NCBI RefSeq assembly: GCF_003591175.1
Contig: NZ_QYYG01000001.1
Location: forward strand, 434,001 to 498,000
Direction: 5' to 3'
Source of the DNA: Serratia inhibens
Lineage (GTDB): Bacteria > Pseudomonadota > Gammaproteobacteria > Enterobacterales > Enterobacteriaceae
DNA: 64,000 nucleotides
A model generated the notes under the pieces. It worked only from the letters and a program-made list of their open reading frames with translations. It was not told the origin of the DNA and made no database searches. Position 1 is the stretch's first letter. Each line of letters starts with the position of its first letter. A program made the translations under genes and the position numbers. Below, one piece after another: positions 43,118-51,864 of the stretch.

Positions 43118-43963
43118 TTATCCTTTTGTGCTGCCAGAGGTCAGGCCGGAAACAAAGTACTTTTGCAGGGCCAGGTATAAGATGGCGACCGGCAGCGCGA
43201 TCAACACCGCCCCCGCCGCGTAGGTGGTGTAGCTGGCGCCCATCTTTTGCGACACCAGGTTATACAGGCCGATGGGCAGCGTATATTGGTCCGGGGTACG
43301 CAAAATGGTGCTGGAGAGAATGAAATCTCCCAGCGGGCCGGTAAACGAGAACAGCGCCACCACGGCGATAATCGGCTTGGAGAGCGGCATGATGATCTCG
43401 ATGAAAATCCGGAAGTTACCGGCGCCGTCCATCCGGGCGGATTCGTCCAAATCCTTCGGAATCGCATCCAGATAGCCCTTCATCAGATAGGTGTTCATCG
43501 GGATCATCCCCGCCACGTAGATCAACACCAGCGCCATATGGCTGTTGATCAGCCCCAGCAGCTGCGACAGCACAAAAATGGCAATCAGCGCGGAGAACTG
43601 CGGGATCATCTGCAACAGCAGGAACAACATCAGGCCGTTCTGCCGCCCCTTGAAGCGAAAGCGTGAAAACGAATAGGCGGTAAAACTGACGCTGATCAGC
43701 GTCAGCACCATGGTCAGGAAGCTGATTTTCATCGAGTTCCAATACCAGGTCAGGTAATTGACCTTGCCGTTGAACAAGTCGGCATAGTGCTGAAACGACA
43801 GATTTTCCGGGATGATCGAGCTGCTCAGCAGGCTGTTGCCGGCATTGAGCGACGCGCCGAGGGTCCACACCAGCGGGTAGATGATGATGACGGACACCAG
43901 AATGATCACCAGCCAGGACAGCGATAAACGCACCCACTTCTCTTTCTTGATGCTCTTTGACAT
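43118..43963 (-). CDS. ganG: Galacto-oligosaccharide ABC permease, MalG type
   Basis: This 281-residue inner-membrane permease has six hydrophobic helices. AAGGGG places the start at the ATG at 43963 and removes a short upstream extension. The EAA loop is LDESARMDGAGNFRIFIEII, then MPLSKPIIAVVALF, and the C-terminus LYLALQKYFVSGLTSGSTKG is the classic MalG ending. It begins 10 bp after the ganF stop, as in maltose-type operons, and forms the heterodimeric channel with GanF. Confidence 0.93.
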   Translation of the reverse strand: MSKSIKKEKWVRLSLSWLVIILVSVIIIYPLVWTLGASLNAGNSLLSSSIIPENLSFQHYADLFNGKVNYLTWYWNSMKISFLTMVLTLISVSFTAYSFSRFRFKGRQNGLMLFLLLQMIPQFSALIAIFVLSQLLGLINSHMALVLIYVAGMIPMNTYLMKGYLDAIPKDLDESARMDGAGNFRIFIEIIMPLSKPIIAVVALFSFTGPLGDFILSSTILRTPDQYTLPIGLYNLVSQKMGASYTTYAAGAVLIALPVAILYLALQKYFVSGLTSGSTKG

Positions 43964-43973
43964 TGCTATCCCC

Positions 43974-45281
43974 TTAGGCCGCGTCATCGTTCTTGAACGA
44001 ATTGGTGGCGCGGAACTGCCACAGCGCGATGCCCACCACGAAAATCGACAACAGAATGGTGATGGTGGCGGCGATGGCGTATTGCGAAGACGACATCGTC
44101 AGCTTGTAGATCCAGGACACCAGAATATCCGTCCCTCCGGCGTTGGAACCGGCCACCGCCGGGCCGCCGTTATTGAACAGGTAGATGATATTGAAATTGT
44201 TAAAATTGAAGGTGTATTGCGTGATGATGATCGGCGCAATCGAATAAAGCACCAGCGGCAGCGTAATGGTGCGCAGCTTGGTCCAGGTGCTCGCCCCGTC
44301 CATGGTCGCGGCTTCGTACAGGTCATCCGGGATCGCCTGCAGCACGCCGGTGGTCATGGCGAACACAAACGGGAAGCCCAGCCAGGTCTGCATCAGGATC
44401 AGCGCTGTTTTGGTCCAGAACGGATCGGTCATCCAGGCTTTCGGCGCAATGCCGAAAAACGCCAGAATGGCATTGTTGATCACCCCGAACGAGTCGTTGA
44501 ACATGCCGGCGAACACCAAAATGGTAACGAAGCCCGGTACTGCCCAAGGCAAAATGAAAATGGTGCGGATCAGCGGTTTGAAACGTAAATCCTTCTGATT
44601 GACCAGGATCGCCAACATCACCCCTACCGTGCATTGCAGCGTGGTGGCCAGCAACGTCCAGACCACGGTCCATTGCAGCACGTCAAAGAAGGTGGAACGC
44701 CAGATCGACAGGGTGAAGATATTGATAAAGTTCTTGAACCCGACCCAATCGACCAGCTTGGCCGGCGGCGTGTGATACAGGTTGTAGTTGGTAAAGGCGA
44801 TAGAGAAGCCAAACAAAATGGGGAAGATCACCACGAACACCAACAGGATAAACCCCGGCGTGATCATCAGATAAGGGAAGCCTTCGCTCAGCAGCATCTG
44901 GTATTGCTTGCGCACGCTGTTCAGCGCCATACCGGCATCGCGCTTTCTGCCATTCACCCAGGCGTCGCGTATCGACAGGCCGTAAACCGCCAGGCCAAAG
45001 CCAATCACCAGTACGCTGAGGATCCCCTCCGCCAACAGGAAAATGGAGTTATCGCGTGGCACTTCACTGCCGAGCGTATACAGCCCCCACAGCCCTTCGG
45101 TGAGGAACTGCCAGGTCACCCCGACAAAGCTGCTGAGCAGCACCAGAAAGATCAGCCCTTTCGCCCATTGGCGATGATAGAACTGACCAAACCCGGGGAT
45201 CAGCGCCAATATCAGCGCCCCCACGGAATGGCTGTATCGGCCCCGGTCGGCGGACAACTTTTCACTTGGAGTGACAATCAC
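43974..45281 (-). CDS. ganF: Galacto-oligosaccharide ABC permease, MalF type
   Basis: This 435-residue inner-membrane permease starts at the GTG at 45281, directed by AAGGAG six bases upstream; the longer frame runs into intergenic repeat sequence. An extended N-terminal membrane part precedes the core, as in MalF. The EAA loop is LYEAATMDGASTWTKLRTIT, then LPLVLYSIAPIII. GPAVAGSNAGGTDILVSWIY is a MalF-type C-terminal stretch. A 198-bp gap with a repeated hairpin separates it from ganE. Confidence 0.92.
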   Translation of the reverse strand: MIVTPSEKLSADRGRYSHSVGALILALIPGFGQFYHRQWAKGLIFLVLLSSFVGVTWQFLTEGLWGLYTLGSEVPRDNSIFLLAEGILSVLVIGFGLAVYGLSIRDAWVNGRKRDAGMALNSVRKQYQMLLSEGFPYLMITPGFILLVFVVIFPILFGFSIAFTNYNLYHTPPAKLVDWVGFKNFINIFTLSIWRSTFFDVLQWTVVWTLLATTLQCTVGVMLAILVNQKDLRFKPLIRTIFILPWAVPGFVTILVFAGMFNDSFGVINNAILAFFGIAPKAWMTDPFWTKTALILMQTWLGFPFVFAMTTGVLQAIPDDLYEAATMDGASTWTKLRTITLPLVLYSIAPIIITQYTFNFNNFNIIYLFNNGGPAVAGSNAGGTDILVSWIYKLTMSSSQYAIAATITILLSIFVVGIALWQFRATNSFKNDDAA

Positions 45282-45299
45282 ACACTGCTCCTTCTTGAA

Positions 45300-45477
45300 A
45301 ACGGGAGGAGACCTCCCGTTGCAGACTGCTGGCAAAGCCCGTTATTAGGGAGAGCGTGCCGTAGGGGTCGTAGCGGCTTGCCCGCCGGAGTGCCCCTCGG
45401 TGCGCTAGGCCCGGGTATCTCGGGTTCAAAGACAACTTTGTCATCAAACTCAAACGAGAGGAGACCTCCCGTTGCTC
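45300..45477 (-). repeat. Intergenic element bounded by two 22-bp hairpin repeats
   Basis: On the minus strand, CAACGGGAGGTCTCCTC(T/C)CG occurs at 45477-45455 and again at 45322-45300. Each can fold as GGGAGG/CCTCCC. They bound about 130 bp of GC-rich sequence with no supported gene. Placement between the binding-protein and permease genes recalls the REP element in E. coli malE-malF, which stabilises the upstream message. Confidence 0.6.
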
Positions 45478-45479
45478 GG

Positions 45480-46715
45480 TTACTGGTTGCTGGCCTGCAT
45501 CGCTTCGATCTGCATTTTGATTTGTTTGACGGCATCGTCCAGCGCCGCTTTTGGCGGTTGTTTGCCGGTCATGCTCAGTTCCAGCGCCGCGTTGGCCGGC
45601 CCCCAGACCTCCTGCATTTCCGGAATGCCCGGCATGGCGGTCGCGTGGCTGGCCTGAATGGCTACCGCACTGGCCCTCTCGTCGTTCTTGATCAGCGGAT
45701 CTTCAATCATCGCCACCAGCGGAGGGATCTCTTTGGTCACCTGATAGCGCGTTTTCACGTAGGCCGGCTGATTGATAAATTCGAGGAACTTCTGCGCCAA
45801 CGCCTTATCCTTGCTCCAGGTGGAGACCACGTAGCCTTTCACGCCCAGGAACGAGTTCATCGGTTTGCCGTTCGGCAAGGTCGGCAGTGGCGCTACCCCA
45901 TAGTTGATGCCCGCGTCGGCATAAGGCTGGAAGGCCCACGGGCCGTTGATCACCGCTGCGGCTTTCTTCTCGGTGAACAGGGAATCGATAGCGTTCAGCC
46001 CGCCATCGCCGATGATGCCCGTCGGAAACAGACCATCGGCGTAGAATTTTTTCAGGTAGGTCACGGCTTCAACGGCGCCGGGCGTGTTCAGGCCGATATC
46101 CAGCGGATCCAGCCCGCCTTTACCGTCGTTGCCGAAGATATAACCGCCCATGCCGGCGATCGCGCCGCGGCTGTAATAAATCTGGTCAAACTTGGCCAGC
46201 AGACCGTATTTTCCCGCCGCACGCTGCTGTTTGGAGAAGTCGTAATAGGCATCCAGATTAGCCAGCGGCTGCGGCAACAGATCCTTGTTGTAAATCAGCA
46301 CCAGCGTTTCTACCGCTTTCGGCACGCCGTACAGCGTTTGATTCATGGTGAACGCGCCGATGGACGGCTTGGTGAAGGCGTCGGCTGCGGCCTGATCCAG
46401 TTTTATCGGCGATAACAAACCTTGCACCACCGCCGCCCCCACCTGATCGTTAGGGATCACCAGCACATCGGGGCCGATACCGGCCGGGCCGTCCAGCCGC
46501 AGCTTTTCAATCTGCTGCGCGAACGGCATTTCCAGCACGTTAACCTTCACGTTGTTCTGTTTTTCGAAATCGGCGATGGCACCCTTGATGCCGTCGGACT
46601 TCTTGATGTCTTCCCAGACGGTAAGCTGTTGGCCTGCCGCGGCGAGGGCGAAACCGGAATATTGACTGGCCGCCAATGTGGCCAGTACCAGAGCAGTGAT
46701 TGTTTTGATTTTCAT
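45480..46715 (-). CDS. ganE: Periplasmic galactan-oligomer-binding protein, MalE type
   Basis: This 411-residue precursor has GAGGTGG before the ATG at 46715. The signal peptide is MKIKTITALVLATLAASQYS, then GFALAAA. The mature protein is a cluster B sugar-binding fold like maltose-binding protein: LTVWEDIKKSDGIKGAIADF, PDVLVIPNDQVGAAVVQGLL, AAAVINGPWAFQPYADAGIN and PMNSFLGVKGYVVSTWSKDK. It hands oligogalactans to GanFG. It is the first gene of the minus-strand operon and diverges from ganK. Confidence 0.92.
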   Translation of the reverse strand: MKIKTITALVLATLAASQYSGFALAAAGQQLTVWEDIKKSDGIKGAIADFEKQNNVKVNVLEMPFAQQIEKLRLDGPAGIGPDVLVIPNDQVGAAVVQGLLSPIKLDQAAADAFTKPSIGAFTMNQTLYGVPKAVETLVLIYNKDLLPQPLANLDAYYDFSKQQRAAGKYGLLAKFDQIYYSRGAIAGMGGYIFGNDGKGGLDPLDIGLNTPGAVEAVTYLKKFYADGLFPTGIIGDGGLNAIDSLFTEKKAAAVINGPWAFQPYADAGINYGVAPLPTLPNGKPMNSFLGVKGYVVSTWSKDKALAQKFLEFINQPAYVKTRYQVTKEIPPLVAMIEDPLIKNDERASAVAIQASHATAMPGIPEMQEVWGPANAALELSMTGKQPPKAALDDAVKQIKMQIEAMQASNQ

Positions 46716-47080
46716 TACCCACCTCATGTGAAGGTATTACATTTTTTGTTTTATCACTTTGGGATTAGATGCTTCAGGCCAGTCACAATGTTCAGTATTA
46801 CAACGTTTAACGCGATAACCTTGCCATTGCCTCGGCTTGTTATACGCTACGCTGAGAACCGCACCAACTCTATACAATTATCACCATTGTGTGATCGTTA
46901 TTGCAGAAATGAAAACCGGTGATATGGCTTGAAATCCAGCGCAGTTATAGTCTTTTCAAGACTTTCTGGCCGTTATGACGATGAGAAAATAATTGTTATA
47001 CGTATTACATAAAGACGAGAAAACAGCCAGAAGACGCCCTGACAGGGTTTGCCTATTGATAACTTCCGAGGATCAACAAG
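46716..47080. promoter_or_regulatory. ganE-ganK divergent control region
   Basis: A 365-bp AT-rich gap without a gene. TGTGA-TCGTTA-TTGCA (46890-46905) resembles a half-conserved CRP site. ACGTATTAC (47000-47008), inside TATACGTATTACAT, recurs in the ganL promoter as ACGTAATAC and could be a GanR operator. Both assignments rest on resemblance only. Confidence 0.4.
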
Positions 47081-48187
47081 ATGTCCAGCATAAGACTGAG
47101 GAATGTCACCAAGCGTTTTGGTAAAACGGTGACATTGCACAATATCAACCTTGAGATTAAAGGCGGTGAATTCGCCGTGTTCGTGGGGCCGTCTGGCTGC
47201 GGTAAATCTACGCTGTTGCGCATGATTGCCGGGCTGGAGGAGATCAGCGACGGGGATATCCTGATTGGCGAAGAACGGGTTAACGATGTGGCCCCCGCTC
47301 ACCGGGGCGTAGCCATGGTGTTTCAGTCCTACGCGCTCTACCCGCACATGACCGTCGCCGAAAACATGGGTTATGGGTTAAAGGTGAACGGAACGCCAAA
47401 AGAAGAGATCCGCCATCAAATCGAGATGGTGGCAAAAACCTTGCAGCTTACCCACCTGCTGGACAGAAAACCCAAACAGCTTTCCGGTGGCCAACGCCAA
47501 CGTACCGCTATCGGGCGTGCCATAGTGCGCAATCCCAAAGTCTTTATGTTCGATGAACCGCTTTCCAACCTGGATGCCGAGCTGCGGGTCGATATGCGCC
47601 TGCATATCGCCAAGCTGCACCAGGAGCTGAAGACCACCATGGTGTATGTCACCCACGATCAGGTTGAAGCGATGACGCTGGCCGACAAGATTGTGGTTAT
47701 GAATTACGGCAAGGTGGAACAGATGGGCGCGCCGATGGCGCTGTATTACAACCCGATCAACAAATTCGTCGCCGGGTTTATCGGCTCGCCGAAGATGAAC
47801 TTTTTACCGGCCACCGTAGTGAGCTGGACGCCGGAGCTGCTGACCGTCTCCATAGGCCCAGACAAAACCCTGGCGCTCCCCCTCTCTACCCTGCAGGTCG
47901 CTGCCGGCGAGCCGGTGACGCTTGGCATCCGCCCCGAGCACCTGACAACCCACTCGGATTCACCGTTACGCCTTGATTTCCACTGCGAAGTGGTAGAACG
48001 GCTCGGCAACAACACCTATCTGTTCGGCCAATGCCACGGCCATGACGGCTTCAAAATGCTGCTGCCCGGCGATGCGCATTTCCGGCCCTATCAAAAACTG
48101 CAACCGGGATTCCAGGCCGGGCAATGCCTGGTGTTTGATGCCGACGGCGCGCGCATCAGCGCCGATATCGTCATTCCGCAATCCTGA
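47081..48187 (+). CDS. ganK: Sugar ABC transporter ATPase, MalK/MsmX type
   Basis: This is a 368-residue ATPase. Walker A is GPSGCGKST, the Q-loop is VFQSYALYPHM, the ABC signature is LSGGQRQR, Walker B is VFMFDEPLSNLD and the switch histidine is in VTHDQVEAM. A C-terminal regulatory domain of the MalK kind follows (VTLGIRPEHL). It energises the GanFG channel. In Dickeya the four-protein importer is described as binding protein plus GanFG and two GanK. Here ganK is divergent from ganE, so both promoters sit in the gap between them. Confidence 0.92.
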   Translation: MSSIRLRNVTKRFGKTVTLHNINLEIKGGEFAVFVGPSGCGKSTLLRMIAGLEEISDGDILIGEERVNDVAPAHRGVAMVFQSYALYPHMTVAENMGYGLKVNGTPKEEIRHQIEMVAKTLQLTHLLDRKPKQLSGGQRQRTAIGRAIVRNPKVFMFDEPLSNLDAELRVDMRLHIAKLHQELKTTMVYVTHDQVEAMTLADKIVVMNYGKVEQMGAPMALYYNPINKFVAGFIGSPKMNFLPATVVSWTPELLTVSIGPDKTLALPLSTLQVAAGEPVTLGIRPEHLTTHSDSPLRLDFHCEVVERLGNNTYLFGQCHGHDGFKMLLPGDAHFRPYQKLQPGFQAGQCLVFDADGARISADIVIPQS

Positions 48188-48337
48188 TACGCCGCCACGC
48201 CCGGTAAGAGATCATGTCGGTAATGCGCTGTGGTAGCGAGAGATACCCGCGATCACAGCGCGACAAGCCCGGCGCAGTCGTTCAGCAATCGCGATGTCTG
48301 CACTATCACGCGTATCCCGTTTTTTTGAATTATGTTG

Positions 48338-48694
48338 TCAGGATGTCAGCTCATGGCTGTCGGCAAGCAGTTCATGTATTTCCTTTGGCGTGAGCGGCCC
48401 GGAAAGAAGCACGCTGACCCAGTGCTCTTTGTTCATATGGTAAGCGGGCAAAATACCGTCTTTTTTACGCAATGAGCCGATGTACTCCGGCCTGACTTTA
48501 ACCTCGAGGACATCCAACACATCATCCGTCTTCAGGCCCAGCTTTGTACCGGGGACATTCATCACGAGACCGAACCATTTGGTGCCGTCATGATGGCGAA
48601 GCACGGCATAGCCCGGCAGCTTACTCCAGAGATATTCCGGCGCAGATTTAAAATGTTCCCGGGCGTAACTGAATAATGCCTCTCTCTTCATCAT
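48338..48694 (-). CDS. MmcQ/YjbR-family small protein
   Basis: This is a 118-residue cytoplasmic protein of the YjbR (double-wing) family. FSYAREHFKSAPEYLWSKLP, AVLRHHDGTKWFGLVMNVP, KVRPEYIGSLRKKDGILPAY and HMNKEHWVSVLL all match. The fold resembles DNA-binding wings but the role is unproven. AAGGAAATC precedes tandem ATGs, either of which may be used. It stands alone, downstream of ganK and facing it. Confidence 0.88.
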   Translation of the reverse strand: MMKREALFSYAREHFKSAPEYLWSKLPGYAVLRHHDGTKWFGLVMNVPGTKLGLKTDDVLDVLEVKVRPEYIGSLRKKDGILPAYHMNKEHWVSVLLSGPLTPKEIHELLADSHELTS

Positions 48695-48772
48695 GATTTC
48701 CTTTTTATCCAGAGGGTCAAAACGTTCGATACCTGTCTTTACTTTCCTCGATACTTCATCGGTATTGTAACC

Positions 48773-49648
48773 TCACCCCGTCAGAACCAGCGACATATCC
48801 GGGTATCTGGCGCACAGGAAATCGACGAATGCGCGAACCTTTGGCGCAGCAAGTCGCCTGGAGGTATGCAGGACCCAAAGTGCCGGCTCTGCGCCCGACA
48901 CGGTGCCCCACTGAACCAAATCACCACGGGCAAGCTGGCTCCATGCGATGGACTGCGGAATGAGGGCAGCGCCGCCGCCGGCAATAGCCGCATCCCGGAC
49001 CATCAGTAACGAAGAGAAGCGCAGCTTTGGGATCGGCTCCAGGACCAGCTGCCCGCCATCGAGACTCCAGTGGGTCAGCTGGAAATTCGAGGTTACGATA
49101 CTGGGAACGCGCCTGATTGCGCCAGGTGCCGGCTTGAGTATTCCAGGCGCGGCCACGACAACCAACCTGTCTTTGGCGAAACACCGCCCGACCAAATTGC
49201 TGTCGGGACTTGGATTGATCCGAATGGCGACGTCAAATTGCTCCTCGACGAGATCCACCATGCGATCTTCCGCCACGATCTCAATCTCGATTTCCGGGTA
49301 GGCCGCACAAAATTCGGCGCCAATGCGCCCCATCGAAAGCTGGGAAAACAGAACGGGTGCTGCTACACGCAAACGTCCGCGAGGCGTCACGCCCCCTTCA
49401 CCGACCGCCGTCATGGCTTCAGTCACCTCATTCAGCAAACCTTCGGTTCGGGACATCAGCATCTCGCCGGCCTCGGTAAGCTTTAAGCCGCGAGCACTGC
49501 GCTCGATCAGCCTCACGCCCAGTTGCTCCTCAAGATCGGCGATCCGTCGCGATAACGTGGCTTTGGAAATGCCGCTCGCACGGCTTGCCTTCCCCAGCCC
49601 TTCATTCGTTGCGACGAGTATAAAATCAGACAGTGCGTTCAGGTTCAT
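48773..49648 (-). CDS. LysR-family regulator
   Basis: This is a 291-residue LysR protein. The helix-turn-helix is FILVATNEGLGKASRASGIS, then KATLSRRIADLEEQLGVRLI. The effector domain starts GRLRVAAPVLFSQLSMGRIG. I chose the ATG at 49648; the longer frame adds seven residues with no better ribosome site. It is divergent from a quinone-oxidoreductase/NmrA pair. A perfect TATCAA-AAC-TTGATA palindrome lies in the gap. The pair it faces suggests a role in response to quinones or electrophiles. Confidence 0.88.
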   Translation of the reverse strand: MNLNALSDFILVATNEGLGKASRASGISKATLSRRIADLEEQLGVRLIERSARGLKLTEAGEMLMSRTEGLLNEVTEAMTAVGEGGVTPRGRLRVAAPVLFSQLSMGRIGAEFCAAYPEIEIEIVAEDRMVDLVEEQFDVAIRINPSPDSNLVGRCFAKDRLVVVAAPGILKPAPGAIRRVPSIVTSNFQLTHWSLDGGQLVLEPIPKLRFSSLLMVRDAAIAGGGAALIPQSIAWSQLARGDLVQWGTVSGAEPALWVLHTSRRLAAPKVRAFVDFLCARYPDMSLVLTG

Positions 49649-49723
49649 GGTGTTCCATTTTTGAAACAACGTATCTACGTTTTATGATCTTTGTTTTTAT
49701 ATTGCAACGGAATACTGTCTCGT

Positions 49724-49738
49724 TATCAAAACTTGATA
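49724..49738. promoter_or_regulatory. Candidate LysR operator
   Basis: TATCAA-AAC-TTGATA is a perfect 6+3+6 palindrome, ending 12 bp before the quinone oxidoreductase ATG in the shared promoter region. Confidence 0.45.
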
Positions 49739-49750
49739 CGAGGAACTGCA

Positions 49751-50686
49751 ATGAACAACATACAACGCGCTGTCCTGATCCGAACCTACGGCGGGGCCGA
49801 TGCCGCAGAAGTGGCCGAGATCGAAAAGCCGACACCGGGGCAAGGCCAGGTTCTGGTTCGGGTTCAGGCCGCTGGGGTGAACGGTATTGACTGGAAAATG
49901 CGTGAAGGCCAGGTACGAAATGCCTTTCCGCTTCCCTTCCCCATCATCCTGGGCGCCGAGCTGGCAGGGATCGTCGACGCTGTCGGGCCAGATACCTCTC
50001 GCTTTCGTGTCGGCGACCGCGTCATGGCCGCAATGGCAGGACTGGGTGCGTACGCCGAGTTCGTGGCAATCAATGAAGCCAGCCTCTCCCCGACACCCGA
50101 GGGTCTGGACGACGTCCATGCTGCCGCCATCCCCGTAGCCGCCGTCGCCGCCTGGAACAGCTTGCATCACGCAGGTCCGCTTTATCCGGGCCAACGGATC
50201 CTTATTCATGGCGCGGCCGGTGGGCTGGGCGCTTATGCCGTGCAATACGCCAGACGGGCTGGCGCCGAGGTCTTCGCGACTGCGGGTACGGCCGATCTGG
50301 ACTTTGTGCGCAGCCTCGGTGCCGATTGTGTCATCGACTACCACTCTCAACGTTTCGAGGACGTCGCCCGGGACATAAACCTGGTGCTCGATTACGTCGG
50401 GGGGGAAGTGCTGGACCGCTCCTGGCAGGTACTGGCTCAGGACGGCGTTGTGATCGGCACGTCGTCGCCGGACATTCTGGCCCGCACACCAGCGAACCGC
50501 CGGGGCCTCTGGTTCATGAATAAACCCGATCCCGAGCTGCTGGAAAAACTGGCCAAAGAGGTCGCCGACGGCACCCTTCAGTCCAGAATTGGCGGCGTAG
50601 TGGGCTTCGCAGATATTCCCGGAGCAATAGAACGCAATCGTACTGTTTCACGGACCGGCAAGGTCGTTGTGGACTTCTCTCGTTAA
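49751..50686 (+). CDS. NADPH:quinone oxidoreductase-like MDR enzyme
   Basis: This 311-residue medium-chain reductase has no zinc ligands. GAGGAAC precedes the ATG at 49751. The substrate/cofactor region has QAAGVNGIDWKMREGQVRNA, then GAELAGIVDAVGPDTSRFRV. The NADPH site is LIHGAAGGLGAYAVQYARRA, and TVSRTGKVVVDFS closes the protein. The family reduces quinones or alpha,beta-unsaturated carbonyls. It is co-transcribed with an NmrA-like protein 27 bp downstream and controlled, by position, by the divergent LysR. Confidence 0.88.
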   Translation: MNNIQRAVLIRTYGGADAAEVAEIEKPTPGQGQVLVRVQAAGVNGIDWKMREGQVRNAFPLPFPIILGAELAGIVDAVGPDTSRFRVGDRVMAAMAGLGAYAEFVAINEASLSPTPEGLDDVHAAAIPVAAVAAWNSLHHAGPLYPGQRILIHGAAGGLGAYAVQYARRAGAEVFATAGTADLDFVRSLGADCVIDYHSQRFEDVARDINLVLDYVGGEVLDRSWQVLAQDGVVIGTSSPDILARTPANRRGLWFMNKPDPELLEKLAKEVADGTLQSRIGGVVGFADIPGAIERNRTVSRTGKVVVDFSR

Positions 50687-50713
50687 CCCTATACCCATGC
50701 AGGAGTTTCAAAC

Positions 50714-51583
50714 ATGAGCATTCTCGTTACCGGTGCCACGGGCACTATTGGTTCACTCATCACTCAGGGCCTGGCCGAGGCCGGCGCCGAGGTCAAAGCC
50801 CTTGTCCGCCAGGCGGGTAAGCGTAGCTTCCCGGCAGGCGTCACTGAAGTTGTTGCAGATCTCACCGATGTCGCTTCGATGCGCGCCGCGCTGTCCTCGG
50901 TGCGTACGCTGTTTCTGATTAATGCGGTTACGCCCGACGAGGTTACGCAAGCCCTGATCGCGCTGAACCTCGCTCGCGAGGCGGGCATCGAGCGCATCGT
51001 TTACCTGTCGGTGATTCATGCCGACAAGTTTACTGACGTCCCGCACTTTACCGGCAAGCACACGGTTGAACGCATGATCGAAAGCCACGGCATTCCCGCA
51101 ACCATTTTGCGTCCGGCTTACTTCATGCAAAACGACCGCATGGTTCAACAGACGATTGAGAACTACTCGGTATACCCGATGCCAATCGGCTCGGCAGGCG
51201 TCTCAATGATTGATGCTCGCGATATCGCGGATGTCGCCGTGGCTGAGTTGCTGCGACGCGACAAAGCATCCTCTGCGCTGGAGCCTGTAACGCTGGAGTT
51301 GATTGGGCCGCAACCGCTTACCGGTGCGTCCGTGGCGCAAATATGGAGTTCTGCCCTGGGTCGGGAGATCCTATACGGCGGGGATGACGTCGCGGCTTTC
51401 GAAAACCAACTCATTTCATACAGTCCCACCTGGCTGGCTTATGACATGCGCCTGATGATGGCAGGTATCCAGGCATTCGGCATGCAAGCCGCAGAAGGAA
51501 CCGTAGAACAGCTTCAGACCCTTATCGGGCACCCGCTGCGCACTTACGAAGACTTCGTTCGCGAGTCTGTTGCCGGGGTTTAA
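50714..51583 (+). CDS. NmrA-like/atypical SDR NAD(P)-binding protein
   Basis: This 289-residue Rossmann protein opens with ILVTGATGTIGSLITQGLAE (GxxGxxG). It lacks the classical SDR YxxxK and instead shows the NmrA-type pattern IVYLSVIHADKFTDVPHFTG, then KHTVERMIESHGIPATILRP and AYFMQN. Relatives include the quinone oxidoreductase QorB/YtfG and NmrA redox sensors. It could reduce a quinone or simply sense NADP state. Its place after the quinone oxidoreductase favours a redox role. CAGGAG precedes the ATG. Confidence 0.85.
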   Translation: MSILVTGATGTIGSLITQGLAEAGAEVKALVRQAGKRSFPAGVTEVVADLTDVASMRAALSSVRTLFLINAVTPDEVTQALIALNLAREAGIERIVYLSVIHADKFTDVPHFTGKHTVERMIESHGIPATILRPAYFMQNDRMVQQTIENYSVYPMPIGSAGVSMIDARDIADVAVAELLRRDKASSALEPVTLELIGPQPLTGASVAQIWSSALGREILYGGDDVAAFENQLISYSPTWLAYDMRLMMAGIQAFGMQAAEGTVEQLQTLIGHPLRTYEDFVRESVAGV

Positions 51584-51593
51584 CCACCAGACA

Positions 51594-51631
51594 AAGGGGC
51601 GGGTTTACTGCCGGGCAGTGCGCCGCCCCTT
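51594..51631 (+). terminator. Two-part hairpin after the NmrA-like gene
   Basis: AAGGGGCGG pairs with CCGCCCCTT, enclosing a second hairpin ACTGCC-G-GGCAGT. It follows the stop by 10 bp but has no T tract. Confidence 0.4.
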
Positions 51632-51864
51632 CATCGAACCTGCCTCGTGCATCTGGTAACGGGCGGGTCGAGGCCAGCGCTGCCATTCAAAGGACAGCCA
51701 AAAATCTTTATAAAACCTGTGGTAATTCAGAGGCAAAAATTGATACAACCTTACCCTTGTTTCACCACGGCCACCGTGAGTATTTCTGTTTTAATAACAG
51801 CTAAAGCCAGGCAATGCGTTGTGGTAATCGATGCAGGATCAGGTTTCTTTAAGGGAGTAATAAT

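Noticed and set aside
45400-45450. tRNA-like GGGTTCAAA sequence
   Set aside because: No acceptor or anticodon arm can be paired around it; the surrounding element is better explained as an intergenic repeat.
44634-46415. Plus-strand open frame of 593 codons
   Set aside because: It lies wholly antisense to ganF and ganE, which have strong family matches. The product is rich in Arg, Gln and His without domain pattern, typical of a shadow frame in GC-rich DNA.
48225-48261. GCGCTGTG/CACAGCGC repeat as ganK terminator
   Set aside because: The loop is about 20 nt and no T tract follows, so there is too little evidence to list it as a terminator.
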